DNA from: DATAEU01 sp046724395
GTDB taxonomy: Bacteria > Actinomycetota > UBA4738 > HRBIN12
DNA length: 56,278 bases
Direction: 5' to 3'
Assembly: GCA_046724395.1 (NCBI GenBank)
Contig: JBKOWM010000067.1
Span: 1-56,278 of the forward strand
Of the stretch, positions 34,189 through 42,750 are shown one piece after another (the first letter of the stretch is position 1; every line of letters begins with the position of its first letter). The notes under the pieces were generated by a model. It ran no database searches and was not told where the DNA came from. It was given only the letters and a program-made list of their open reading frames with translations. The position numbers and the translations under genes were made by a program.

Positions 34189-35093
34189 CCGAGCGGGGCC
34201 GTCATCCCGCCGCAGCCGGCGCGCTGTTCGCGGTCGCCGCTGCGGTTCTGTTCGGTGTCGTCGTCGTCCTCGCAAGCCGCCTCTCGCACGACGGGGTTCC
34301 GGTGGCGACGGCGCTCGCACTTCGGTTCGGCAGCGCGTGTGTGATCCTCGCGGGTGCCATGCTCGTGCTCGGGCGACCGATCGCTCCCGCGGAGGGAGAG
34401 CGCACCGCGATCGTGCTGCTCGCGGTGCTGGGGTACGCCGTCGAATCCAGCATTTTCTTCGCCGCCCTCGCACACGGGACGGCCGCGGCGGTCACACTTC
34501 TCTTCTACACGTACCCCGTGGTCGTGGCGCTCGGCTCCTGGTCGGTCCTCCGTCGAGGCAGACCGCCGCGCCGCATGGCGCTCGCGCTGGTCCTCACGTC
34601 CGTCGGCGTCGCAATTGTCGTCGGCGTCGGCGGCTCGTTCGCGATCGAACATGTCGGAGTCGGACTCGCGCTCCTGTCGGCGGTGATCGTGTCGGGCTAC
34701 CTCCTCGGGGCGGACGCACTCCTTCGCCGCACGGACGTCCTGACGAGCGCCTGCTGGGTCTGCGGGTCCGCCTCGATCGCGCTGTTCGCGACGTCCTTCG
34801 CGACGGGGCGATGGCAGGTGCCGGCCGGCCCGTCGCAGTGGGCAGCGATCGTCGGTATGGGGGTCGCGACATCGGGGGCGTTCGTCTGCATGCTCGAGGG
34901 GATCCGCCGGATCGGGGCGGAGCGATCCTCGATCGTCTCGAGCGCGGAGCCGCTCGCCGCGGCCGTTCTCGCCTGGGCGTTCCTCGATCAATCCGTCGGG
35001 ATCGGTGTGGCAATCGGCGGGAGTCTGATTCTGGTGGGCGCCGTCGTCGCGACCCTCGGGCGGGCACCCGAACGAGAGGCCGCGATCCCGTGA
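34185..35093 (+). CDS. EamA/DMT-superfamily transporter
   Basis: This 302-residue protein has ten hydrophobic segments arranged as two EamA repeats. The repeat ends are recognisable as AVTLLFYTYPVVVALGS in the first and ERSSIVSSAEPLAAAVLAW in the second. Such proteins export amino acids or other metabolites. The ATG overlaps the AlaX stop (ATGA). The substrate is unknown. Confidence 0.88.
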   Translation: MTERGRHPAAAGALFAVAAAVLFGVVVVLASRLSHDGVPVATALALRFGSACVILAGAMLVLGRPIAPAEGERTAIVLLAVLGYAVESSIFFAALAHGTAAAVTLLFYTYPVVVALGSWSVLRRGRPPRRMALALVLTSVGVAIVVGVGGSFAIEHVGVGLALLSAVIVSGYLLGADALLRRTDVLTSACWVCGSASIALFATSFATGRWQVPAGPSQWAAIVGMGVATSGAFVCMLEGIRRIGAERSSIVSSAEPLAAAVLAWAFLDQSVGIGVAIGGSLILVGAVVATLGRAPEREAAIP

Positions 35094-35138
35094 GGACTAG
35101 GCGCCGAACGACTGGTTTCGGTCGCGACCGCGAGGCGG

Positions 35139-35144
35139 TAGCGT
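35139..35144 (+). promoter_or_regulatory. TAGCGT -10 box of the WS/DGAT gene (leaderless)
   Basis: TAGCGT ends 6 nt before the GTG at 35151. No Shine-Dalgarno sequence is visible. Confidence 0.45.
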
Positions 35145-35150
35145 GGGCGA

Positions 35151-36542
35151 GTGGCGCCCGAACGATTGACCCCGCTCGACGCGTCGTTCCTGTACTTGGA
35201 GCGGCCAACCACCCATATGCATGTCGCGGCGCTCACCGTGTTCGATCCGTCGACACGAACGTCGGGAGGGGCATGGTTCAAGCACGTCCGGCGGACGATC
35301 GAGTCCCGGCTCTCGCTCGCGCCCAGATTCCGGCAGAAGGTCGTCGACGTTCCCGCTGGGCTGGGACTTCCGGTCTGGGCCGACGACGAGGCCTTCGACC
35401 TCGATCTGCACGTCCGTCACTGCGCCCTTCCGTCGCCGGGCAGTCGGCGAGAGCTCATCGATCTCACGCAGGACCTGCTGTCCCGCCCGCTCGATCGCAG
35501 GCGTCCGCTTTGGGAGCTGACGGTGATCGAGGGTCTCGAGGGCGGTCACGTTGCCACGCTGATGAAGGTCCACCACGCGCTGATGGATGGCCTGTCCGGC
35601 ATGCTGCTCGCATCGACGATGTACGACCTCGATCCGACCGCTCCCACTCGGCCCCGCGAGGGGAGTTGGCGACCCGACGCGGAGCCGTCGATGCCCAACC
35701 TGGCCGCCGGAGCCCTTCGCGAGCTGGTAAGCCACCCTCTCAACGTCGGCGCCGATGTGCTTCGCGCCGTGCGACGCGCGCCGCGATCGACTGCGGCGGA
35801 GGTCGCTCACGTCGCATCCGGCGTGCGCGAGATCCTCGATCTCGGGCCTCGACCGCGGTCTCCGTTCGATGTCGCGACGGGCCCGAACCGTCGTTTCGCT
35901 ACGACGGAGGCGCCCTTCGAACGCTTCCGCGAGATCAAGTCGTCTCTCGGCGGAACGATCAACGACATCGTGTTGACGATCGTGGCCGCCGCGCTGCACG
36001 AGTATTTGCGTGACGGCGGCCGGGAGTTCTCCGGCCGGGACCTTCGCGTGCTCGTTCCCGTATCGGTTCGCGCCAACGGCGATCCGGTCGGGAACCGGGT
36101 CGTGCCGGCGTTCGTCGACGTTCCCGTCGATGCGATCGACGTGGTCGGCCGGCTCGAGCTCGTCCGAGCGCGCACCGAGCACCTCAAGGCGTCGTCGATG
36201 GTGACGAGCGCCGACACGGTCATCGGCCTCGGGGCGTATGCGCCGGGTGCACTGCTCGCCCCCATCGCGCGCGCCGTGTCCTCGGCGCCGTGGTTCAACC
36301 TCGTCGTCTCGAACATCCCAGGGCCGCAGCAGCCGCTGTTCCTCGCCGGGGCGAGGCTCATCGGGTCCTACCCGTCGATGCCGATCGGTCCCCGGTCCGC
36401 GTTGTCGATCGCCTGCACGTCGCTGGGTGGAACGATGGGATTCGGCTTCACGGCCGACCGCGACGCCATCCCCGACGTCGATCGGTTGGCCCTCGCACTC
36501 GACGACGCCGTCGCCGAGGCGTCCAAGGCCGCCGGCCTCTGA
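35151..36542 (+). CDS. wax ester synthase/diacylglycerol acyltransferase (WS/DGAT family)
   Basis: This 463-residue acyltransferase has the N-terminal signature LTPLDASFLYLE and the catalytic HHxxxDG motif at residues 141-147 (KVHHALMDGLSG). Later family blocks are ND(I/V)VL, VRANGDPVGNRVVPAF and NIPGPQQPLFLAGARL. It transfers acyl-CoA chains to diacylglycerol or fatty alcohols, making storage triacylglycerol or wax esters. The last 175 bases are overlapped antisense by the convergent hydrolase frame. Confidence 0.93.
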   Translation: MAPERLTPLDASFLYLERPTTHMHVAALTVFDPSTRTSGGAWFKHVRRTIESRLSLAPRFRQKVVDVPAGLGLPVWADDEAFDLDLHVRHCALPSPGSRRELIDLTQDLLSRPLDRRRPLWELTVIEGLEGGHVATLMKVHHALMDGLSGMLLASTMYDLDPTAPTRPREGSWRPDAEPSMPNLAAGALRELVSHPLNVGADVLRAVRRAPRSTAAEVAHVASGVREILDLGPRPRSPFDVATGPNRRFATTEAPFERFREIKSSLGGTINDIVLTIVAAALHEYLRDGGREFSGRDLRVLVPVSVRANGDPVGNRVVPAFVDVPVDAIDVVGRLELVRARTEHLKASSMVTSADTVIGLGAYAPGALLAPIARAVSSAPWFNLVVSNIPGPQQPLFLAGARLIGSYPSMPIGPRSALSIACTSLGGTMGFGFTADRDAIPDVDRLALALDDAVAEASKAAGL

Positions 36543-37447
36543 GGCTGGGTCGCGTCGATCCACCCCTCGACCGCGCGCAGCCATTGCTGTGGGGCCTCGA
36601 GCTGCGGGATGTGGCCGACGCCGCGCAGGAATCGGTACCGCCACTCCAGATGTCGCTCCACGGCCGTGCGCGCGTACGCGATGGGCACGAGGCGGTCCTT
36701 CCTGCCGTGGATGACCAGGACGGGGCAGCGGATAGCGTCCATGACGCGCGTGCTGAGAGCCGGCCGAGCCCCCAGCCACAGGATCGACCTTGCCGCCTCG
36801 ATGAACGCCGATGCCGCTTCGGCATCGGCCTGGCGTTCACGAACGAGGTCGATGTGCGCCGCGATGACGTCGGGCGGGAGCGCCGAGGGGTCGGCGGTCG
36901 CAAGTCGAAAACCCCATCGCACGACGGCCTGCGGATCGAGGCGCCGCAATCGCTCCCTGACGACCACGTCGCCGACCAACGGCGTCCGGTACAGCGCGAA
37001 CCCCCCGATCACCAGCGGCGACGGCCAACCGCCCCGCGCCCACGGAAATACCGAGCCGGTGAGGACGAGGCCGTCGACCAGGTCGGGTTCGAACGCGGCG
37101 AGGAGCATCGCATACCCGCCCCCCATCGAATGACCGCCGACGATCGTGGTTCCGGTCGCGACTCGTCGAACGAACTCACCGAAGAGTTGACGACCGATGT
37201 GCATCGCGGAACTACGACCCGCGAGTGGCGAGCGGCCGAAGCCCGGCAGGTCGACGACGACGACGCGGGTCCACCTGGAGAGCCGCGGCGCGACACGGAT
37301 CCAGTTGAGGTGCGAGCCGGCGAGCCCGTGTACCAGCACGAACGTCCGCTCCGGCGGCCCGGGCCACTCCACGTAGTGGAGCGGACCCTCGATGTCGACC
37401 CATCGGCCGTCCGGGACGTCGACGCGCGCGGGACGGGCTCCAGGCAT
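36368..37447 (-). CDS. alpha/beta hydrolase with antisense-overlapping C-terminal tail
   Basis: This 359-residue protein has a complete hydrolase core: LVHGLAGSHLNW, VVVDLPGFGRSP, nucleophile elbow GGHSMGGG, Asp in VIHGRKDRLVP and His in GVGHIPQLE. The fold ends near WIDATQPQRP, about position 36540. The frame then runs on for about 57 Ser/Ala/Arg-rich residues, antisense to the 3' end of the WS/DGAT gene, before reaching TAG. TACGCT ends 7 nt before the ATG, so it is probably leaderless. A lipase or esterase role beside WS/DGAT is plausible. Confidence 0.85.
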   Translation of the reverse strand: MPGARPARVDVPDGRWVDIEGPLHYVEWPGPPERTFVLVHGLAGSHLNWIRVAPRLSRWTRVVVVDLPGFGRSPLAGRSSAMHIGRQLFGEFVRRVATGTTIVGGHSMGGGYAMLLAAFEPDLVDGLVLTGSVFPWARGGWPSPLVIGGFALYRTPLVGDVVVRERLRRLDPQAVVRWGFRLATADPSALPPDVIAAHIDLVRERQADAEAASAFIEAARSILWLGARPALSTRVMDAIRCPVLVIHGRKDRLVPIAYARTAVERHLEWRYRFLRGVGHIPQLEAPQQWLRAVEGWIDATQPQRPAALDASATASSSARANRSTSGMASRSAVKPNPIVPPSDVQAIDNADRGPIGIDG

Positions 37448-37454
37448 TCCCGGC

Positions 37455-37507
37455 AGCGTACCCCGCGACCGCGCGTCGTCCGGTCGTCTTCGGCCAACCG
37501 TTAGACT
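37455..37507. promoter_or_regulatory. divergent leaderless promoters of the hydrolase and MoaD-propeller genes
   Basis: Minus-strand TACGCT (37460-37455) ends 7 nt before the hydrolase ATG. Plus-strand TAGACT (37502-37507) ends 8 nt before the MoaD-propeller ATG at 37516. Neither gene shows a ribosome binding site. Confidence 0.5.
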
Positions 37508-37515
37508 CGGCCCCG

Positions 37516-38856
37516 ATGGCGGTCGTTGCGCTTCGTCCACCCCTGCGTGAGCTCGCCGGAGGGCATCGCGAAGTCGTTGTCGAGGGCGTCACCGTGGCCG
37601 AGGTGCTGCGCGGCCTCGAGCAGACGCATCCCAGGCTTTCCGGATGGGTCCTCGACGATCAAGGACGAATCCGTCGACACGTCGCGATCTTCGTGGGCGG
37701 AGAGCGCGTCGACGGCGATGCTTCGGTGGGAGCGAGCGCGCGCCTCGATGTCATCGGCGCCGTCTCCGGAGGGGCGGCCCGCGATGGCGAGGGCGAGGCG
37801 GAGGTCCTCGTCGGGACGAAGAAGGGACTGTTCGTTCTCCGCGGACCTCGTGCAGGACCGATGAGCCTCGCCGCGCGCGCCTTTGCCGGAATGGCGGTGG
37901 AATACGCGATGCGCGATCCCCGGTCCGGCTCCTATCTGGCGTCGGTGACGCACGGACAGTTCGGTCCGCACGTGTTCCTCGCGCAGGATCCGACCGGCGA
38001 GTGGGACCAATCCGACGGACCGGCGTTTCCCGAGGGGGAGGACGCGAGCGTCGCGCGCATCTGGAAGATCGAGCCCGGTGACGAGGACGGCGTCGTCTAC
38101 GCGGGAGTCGACCCCGCGGCGCTCTTCGAGAGCCGCGACGGCGGGAGGACGTGGCGGCTCAACCGCGGCTTGTGGGACCAGCCGAGCCGGGTGGAGGAAT
38201 GGACACCCGGCGCCGGCGGGCTCGCCCTGCATTCGATCTGTCCGTGGCCGGGCGACCCGTCCCGGCTGGCGGTCGGGATCTCCGCCGTGGGGGTGTGGCT
38301 GAGCGAGGACGCCGGGCAAACGTGGGAGATCTCGAACGACGGCATCGTCCCCGGGTACCTGCCCGAGGAGGCTCTCGCCAACCCGTACGGCCGGTGCGTG
38401 CACAACATGCATCGTGCGCCGCTGCGGCCGGATCGGCTGTTCATGCAGTTCCACGGCGGCGTGTATCGATCCGATGACGGCGGGCGGTCCTGGATCGACA
38501 TCGGCGGCGGGCTGCCCTCGGATTTTGGCTTCCCGCTGGTCGTCGATCCCGGCGATCCGGATACCGCGTACGTGGTGCCGCTCAACTCCGCCGAGGACCG
38601 CGTCACCGCTGATGGGAAGGTCCGCGTGTTCGCGACACACGACGCCGGCGCGACCTGGACCGCCGCGACCAACGGCCTCCCGGACCCCGGATACCTGACG
38701 ATCCTGCGGCAGGCACTTAGCGCCGACGGACACGAACCGCTCGGTTTGTACTTCGGCGCGACGTCCGGAGAGGTGTTCGGTTCGGCCGACGGGGGGTCGA
38801 CCTGGTCGGTCGTCGCCGCGGATCTCGCCCCGGTCCTGTCGGTTCGCGCGAGCTAG
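37516..38856 (+). CDS. MoaD/ThiS-like ubiquitin-fold domain fused to a BNR-repeat beta-propeller
   Basis: This is a 446-residue protein. Residues 1-86 look like MoaD: VALRPPLRELAGG, VAEVLRGLEQTHPRL, VAIFVGGERV and RLDVIGAVSGG, ending in Gly85-Gly86 exactly where free MoaD/ThiS proteins terminate. Residues 90-446 form a sialidase-type propeller with repeated Asp-box-like turns (SRDGGRTW, SEDAGQTW, SDDGGRSW, THDAGATW, SADGGSTW). No signal peptide is present. The usual MoaD role (C-terminal Gly-Gly thiocarboxylate) would need cleavage at the junction. The function is unknown; sulfur transfer or protein tagging are hypotheses. Confidence 0.82.
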   Translation: MAVVALRPPLRELAGGHREVVVEGVTVAEVLRGLEQTHPRLSGWVLDDQGRIRRHVAIFVGGERVDGDASVGASARLDVIGAVSGGAARDGEGEAEVLVGTKKGLFVLRGPRAGPMSLAARAFAGMAVEYAMRDPRSGSYLASVTHGQFGPHVFLAQDPTGEWDQSDGPAFPEGEDASVARIWKIEPGDEDGVVYAGVDPAALFESRDGGRTWRLNRGLWDQPSRVEEWTPGAGGLALHSICPWPGDPSRLAVGISAVGVWLSEDAGQTWEISNDGIVPGYLPEEALANPYGRCVHNMHRAPLRPDRLFMQFHGGVYRSDDGGRSWIDIGGGLPSDFGFPLVVDPGDPDTAYVVPLNSAEDRVTADGKVRVFATHDAGATWTAATNGLPDPGYLTILRQALSADGHEPLGLYFGATSGEVFGSADGGSTWSVVAADLAPVLSVRAS

Positions 38857-39169
38857 ACCGAGGCTGGCGTCGGTCGCGTGGGTGACGGCCGTTTGATTCG
38901 AGGGCACCACGGTGGTGCGACCGAACGGACGGAGGCGAATCCCAGGAATAGCCACGGAATTCACGATGTCTTTACCTACGAGTGCCTTTACACAGATGTA
39001 GGCACGCCGGTACGATGCGATATGAGGTTGCCGGGGGCGGCCGGCTTTTTGGCGCCCTGCGGGCGTCATCGCCAAGAAGACCCGCTGAACCCGAAGACCT
39101 CCGTGGGGCGCGTCTACGCCCCCACCGGCTTCGAGGGCGAAGAAAAAGAGGAGCAAGAAGAGGAGAGGA
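38857..39169 (+). promoter_or_regulatory. promoter and long 5' leader of the sigma factor gene
   Basis: This is the only gap over 300 bases. TTTACA (38987-38992), an 18-nt spacer and TACGAT (39011-39016) form a good sigma70 promoter with a start near 39023, leaving a leader of about 147 nt. The leader holds a small hairpin, CGCCC-TGC-GGGCG (39053-39065), with an alternative TTGGCG/CGCCAA pairing (39049-39075). A purine-rich GAAGAGGAGAGGA stretch lies before the ATG. The 130 bases upstream of the promoter show nothing I recognise. The 99-residue frame through the gap looks spurious. Confidence 0.6.
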
Positions 39170-40102
39170 ATGCCTGAACCCGCCCGACCGCTCGGAACCG
39201 ACGACGCCGACGACCTCCGGCTCTACCTGGAGGCCGCTGCGCGTGAGCCGCTCCTGACCAAGGAGGAGGAAGTCGAGCTCGCCATCATCATCGAGCACGG
39301 CAAGGAGGCCGAGGAGAAGCTTCGCGGAGGGCGTCTGCGGTCCGAGAAGTCGATCATGAAGGCGCGTCAAACCGTCAGGAAGGCCGAGGCCGCTCGCCAG
39401 CGGTTCATCATGGCCAACCTACGGCTCGTCGTGTCGGTCGCCCGCAAGTACCAGGGGCAGGGCCTGCCTCTGCTCGACCTGATCCAGGAGGGGAACATCG
39501 GGCTCATGCGCGCCGTCGAGCTGTTCGATTGGCGCCGGGGGTTCAAGTTCTCGACCTACGCGACGTGGTGGATCCGTCAGGGCATCACCAGGGCAATCGC
39601 CGATCGTTCGCGGTCGATCCGGCTGCCCGTGCACATCCACGACCGGCTGCGCAAGCTCAACCGGACCCGGTTCCAGTTCGCGCAGACCATGGGTCGGGAG
39701 CCCACGCGGGAGGAACTCGCCAGGGCGCTGGACACGACGACCGAGGAGATCGACGACCTGACCGAGATGGGCCGCCGAGAGCCCCTGTCGTTGCAGTCGC
39801 CCGTCGGCGAGGACACCGAGCTCGGTGACCTCATCGAGGAGGTGGACTCGGACGCGGCGTTCAACGAGGTCGAGGACCAGCTCGTGCGCGAGGAGATCGG
39901 GGACGCCGTAGAGCGAGTGCTCGACGAGCGCGAGCGTCACGTCGTTGCGCTTCGGTACGGGCTCGAGAACGGACAGCCGCTGTCCCTGCGTGAGACGGGC
40001 AAGGTGCTCGGCCTTTCGGGCGAGCGCGTCCGGCTCATCGAGCGGGAGGCGCTGCGCAAGCTGCGCGATTCCAACCTGATCAGCGCCGTCAGCATGTCGT
40101 AG
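39170..40102 (+). CDS. RNA polymerase sigma factor, SigA/RpoD-like (group 1/2)
   Basis: This 310-residue sigma70 factor has a short region 1.2 (DDLRLYLEAAAREPLLT), region 2 with ANLRLVVSVARKYQGQGLPLLDLIQEGN and FSTYATWWIRQ, region 3 (IRLPVHIHDRLRKL) and region 4 ending LSGERVRLIEREALRKLR. Region 1.1 is missing and the protein is shorter than housekeeping RpoD. It is therefore either the principal factor of a lineage with a short SigA or a group 2 factor. Region 2.4 would read TAnnnT-type -10 boxes like those found throughout this window. Confidence 0.93.
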   Translation: MPEPARPLGTDDADDLRLYLEAAAREPLLTKEEEVELAIIIEHGKEAEEKLRGGRLRSEKSIMKARQTVRKAEAARQRFIMANLRLVVSVARKYQGQGLPLLDLIQEGNIGLMRAVELFDWRRGFKFSTYATWWIRQGITRAIADRSRSIRLPVHIHDRLRKLNRTRFQFAQTMGREPTREELARALDTTTEEIDDLTEMGRREPLSLQSPVGEDTELGDLIEEVDSDAAFNEVEDQLVREEIGDAVERVLDERERHVVALRYGLENGQPLSLRETGKVLGLSGERVRLIEREALRKLRDSNLISAVSMS

Positions 40103-40161
40103 CGCGTCCGAGACGTCGTCCCTTCGGTTTCGCGGATCCGTGCCGTGGGGACCACCGCCGG

Positions 40162-40806
40162 ATGATGCGCCGCTTCGACATCGAGGTCCGCTCGGCCGGC
40201 GCGATCTTGCCCGGGATTCTGCGAACGCCCGCATCGGCGAGCCTCGCCGTCGTTTTCGCGCATGGAAGCGGGAGCAGCCGCCTCAGCCCGCGGAACGTCG
40301 CCGTCTCGGAGGTGCTGCAAGCCGAGGGATACGCGACGCTCCTCTTCGATCTGCTCACCGACCGCGAGGCGGCCGATCGCAGGAACGTCTTTGACATCGA
40401 GCTGCTCTCGAGCAGGCTGCTCGACGCCGTGGAAACCGTCCGTTCCCGTGATGACGTCGGCGCTTTGCCGATATCGCTGTTCGGCGCGAGCACGGGGGCG
40501 GCCGCCGCGATCTCCGCCGCCGCCGACGACGGAGGCGTCGCCGCCGTCGTCTCACGCGGCGGCCGGCCCGACCTCGCCCGCGATGCGCTCGATCGGGTCA
40601 CGTCGCCGACGCTGCTCATCGTGGGGGAGCTCGACCGCGACGTCCTCGAGATGAACCGCCTGGCGATGGCGCGCATGACCGGATCCGAGGTCCGGCTCGA
40701 GATCGTCCCCGGCGCCACGCATCTATTCGAGGAGCCGGGGGCGCTCGAGCGAGTCGCGGCGCTCGCCTCGAGTTGGCTGCGAACCCACGCCGACACGACG
40801 CGCTAG
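40162..40806 (+). CDS. dienelactone-hydrolase-like alpha/beta hydrolase
   Basis: This 214-residue small hydrolase has VVFAHGSGSSRLSPRN (oxyanion region), nucleophile elbow FGASTGAAAA (Ser), Asp in IVGELDRDV and His in PGATHLFEEPGAL. The family includes short lipases and phosphoribosyltransferase-associated hydrolases. No ribosome binding site is seen and a second ATG follows directly, so the start is uncertain by one codon. It ends on a CTAG shared with the convergent acyltransferase gene. Confidence 0.83.
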   Translation: MMRRFDIEVRSAGAILPGILRTPASASLAVVFAHGSGSSRLSPRNVAVSEVLQAEGYATLLFDLLTDREAADRRNVFDIELLSSRLLDAVETVRSRDDVGALPISLFGASTGAAAAISAAADDGGVAAVVSRGGRPDLARDALDRVTSPTLLIVGELDRDVLEMNRLAMARMTGSEVRLEIVPGATHLFEEPGALERVAALASSWLRTHADTTR

Positions 40807-41483
40807 GCGCCCTCGATCTCACGAGCGGCGTCCACCTGTTCTTCGATCGCGCGCATCACCGCGCCGGTGAACGCCTGGACGTCATCCACGTTCGACACGC
40901 TCCCCACCGGCGCGATCGGGCGGCCGAACACGATCGCCACGCGCGGACGCAGCGGCAGGCCCAGGTCAAGGCCCGACCAGGACCACCGGTGCTGCGTTCC
41001 CCAGATGCCGACGGGGACGACGGCCGCGCGCGCCGCCAGCGCGATCCTGGCGACGCCGGTGTGGCCGCGCTGGAGGCCATCGAGTGGCTCGGGGTTGACC
41101 CTGCCCTCGGGGAAGATCCCCGCGAGGGCGCCCGCGGAGACGGTGGAAACGGCCGCGTCCAGCGCGGCCGCATCGCGCGCGCCGCGACGAAGAGGGATCT
41201 GACGGTACAAGCGGAGCGCCCATCGAAACCGTCGTTTCCCGAAGAACTCCACCGCCACGAGGAACCTCGTCATGCGGTGGGCGCGGCGACCGGCGGCGAT
41301 GGCGAGCAGCACGCCGTCGAGCGGGCTGATGTGGTTCGCCGCGAGGACCGCCGCGCCGGCGGGCACGCGGTCGGCCCCGACGACGCGGACCCTGAAGAAC
41401 AGTGGCACGATCGGCGCGGCCACAGCGAGGCCGAGGCGCCACCACGCGTTGAGGTCCGCATCGTAGCCCGCACGCCGCGACAT
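40803..41483 (-). CDS. PlsC-like 1-acyl-sn-glycerol-3-phosphate acyltransferase
   Basis: This 226-residue protein has the acyltransferase motif ANHISPLDG (the NHxxxxD block), a following GRRAHRMTRFLVAVEFF stretch, glycerophosphate-binding FPEGRVNPE, and a proline-containing VVPVGIWGT. An N-terminal hydrophobic segment probably anchors it to the membrane. It would acylate lysophosphatidic acid or a similar lipid. The start is the ATG 7 nt after TAGCAT; the longer upstream frame is antisense to the peptidase gene. Confidence 0.9.
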   Translation of the reverse strand: MSRRAGYDADLNAWWRLGLAVAAPIVPLFFRVRVVGADRVPAGAAVLAANHISPLDGVLLAIAAGRRAHRMTRFLVAVEFFGKRRFRWALRLYRQIPLRRGARDAAALDAAVSTVSAGALAGIFPEGRVNPEPLDGLQRGHTGVARIALAARAAVVPVGIWGTQHRWSWSGLDLGLPLRPRVAIVFGRPIAPVGSVSNVDDVQAFTGAVMRAIEEQVDAAREIEGA

Positions 41484-41490
41484 CGGCGCG

Positions 41491-41549
41491 ATGCTACCGG
41501 CCGGGCTCGCGGCGTCGGCTCCCTTCGACGGGCGGCGCCTCCGTATACT
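41491..41549. promoter_or_regulatory. divergent leaderless promoters of the acyltransferase and M20 peptidase genes
   Basis: Minus-strand TAGCAT (41496-41491) ends 7 nt before the acyltransferase ATG. Plus-strand TATACT (41544-41549) ends 8 nt before the peptidase ATG at 41558. No Shine-Dalgarno sequences are present. Confidence 0.52.
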
Positions 41550-41557
41550 CGCGCGCG

Positions 41558-42730
41558 ATGACCGAAGCCAAGCGTCTGGCTGACCTGTCTTCCTACCGAT
41601 ACGACGAGTTCGTCGACGCGCTCGCACAGATGGTGAACATCGACTGCGGCTCGTTCACCCCCCACGGGGTGAACCGGATCGCGGATCTATGCCAGGCGCG
41701 GTTCGAGGCCGGCTCCTGGAAGGTCGAGCGGCGGCGCCACCGGCCGGCCGCCGGCGAGCCGCAGCTCGGCGACATCGTGATCGGCAGACTTTACGGCGCC
41801 GGAGGGCCGCGGATCCTCATGATCGGACACACCGACACGGTGTTCGACGCAGGGACCGCCGCGATGCGGCCGTTCTCGATCGCCGGGGATCGGGCGACCG
41901 GCCCCGGTGTGTCGGACATGAAGGGCGGGCTGCTGACCGGTTTCTTCGCCGTCGAGGTGTTGGAGGAGGCCGGCTTCGACGCGTTCGGCTCGATCACGTA
42001 TGTCTGCAACCCCGACGAGGAGATCGGGTCGCCTTGGTCGCGGGATACCATCCGCGAGGAGGCAGGCCGCGCCGACGTCGCGTTCGTGCTCGAGGGCGCG
42101 CGAGAAAACGGCGACATCGTGTCCGCCCGAAAGGGCGTGTCCGATTACGAGATCGAGATCATCGGCCGGGCCGCTCATGCAGGCGTCGAGCCGGAGCGCG
42201 GTCGGAGCGCGGTCCTCGAGGCCGCGCGCAAGATCATCGCGCTACACGACCTCAACGGACGGTGGCCGGGCGTTACGGTGAATGCGGGCGTGGTTCGCGG
42301 CGGCACCAGGATGAACGTCGTCGCGGAGCGCTGCACGATCGAGGTCGATGTGCGCTCGCCTCAGGAGGCGACCCTCGCCGAGGCCGAAGGGGCGGTCGAG
42401 GCGATCGCGAACACGCATACCGTCCCGGACATCGAGGTCGCGATCGCCGGGGGAAAGTGGCACCGCCCAATGGAGAAGGGCGAGGCGGCGGCGCGGCTCG
42501 CCCAGGTCGCCGTCGACGTCGCCCGCGACCTGGGCTTCGACGTGCACGATTCCTCGACGGGCGGCGCGTCCGACGCGAACACGACGTCGGCGGCCGGCGT
42601 CCCGACGCTGGACGGGCTCGGGCCCGTCGGCGGCGACGACCATGGCCCCAGGGAGTGGATCGACCTCACGAGCGTCGTACCGCGGATCGCGCTGCTCGCC
42701 GGCATCATGACGAGGCTCGACCGGACGTAG
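41558..42730 (+). CDS. M20 family metallopeptidase (carboxypeptidase G2-like)
   Basis: This 390-residue enzyme shows the two-zinc M20 site in order: HTDTVFD, bridging Asp in VSDMKGG, catalytic Glu pair in NPDEEIGS, Glu or Asp in VLEGAR, and the terminal His in GGDDHGPREW. The dimerisation domain (GRAAHAGVEPERGRSAVLEAA) interrupts the catalytic domain as usual. The family cleaves C-terminal glutamate or related amide bonds in small substrates. No signal peptide is seen, so it acts in the cytoplasm. The next gene lies 20 bp downstream with its own GGAGGG. Confidence 0.92.
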   Translation: MTEAKRLADLSSYRYDEFVDALAQMVNIDCGSFTPHGVNRIADLCQARFEAGSWKVERRRHRPAAGEPQLGDIVIGRLYGAGGPRILMIGHTDTVFDAGTAAMRPFSIAGDRATGPGVSDMKGGLLTGFFAVEVLEEAGFDAFGSITYVCNPDEEIGSPWSRDTIREEAGRADVAFVLEGARENGDIVSARKGVSDYEIEIIGRAAHAGVEPERGRSAVLEAARKIIALHDLNGRWPGVTVNAGVVRGGTRMNVVAERCTIEVDVRSPQEATLAEAEGAVEAIANTHTVPDIEVAIAGGKWHRPMEKGEAAARLAQVAVDVARDLGFDVHDSSTGGASDANTTSAAGVPTLDGLGPVGGDDHGPREWIDLTSVVPRIALLAGIMTRLDRT

Positions 42731-42750
42731 CACCGGAGGGACCGCCTTCG

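Noticed and set aside
39046..39065. T-run plus hairpin as a rho-independent terminator
   Set aside because: The T-run precedes the stem on the plus strand and a matching stem-then-T order is not found on the minus strand.
38878..39177. A 99-codon frame across the sigma-factor leader
   Set aside because: It crosses the predicted promoter, has no ribosome site and overlaps the sigma start. Its acidic tail comes from the purine-rich ribosome binding region.
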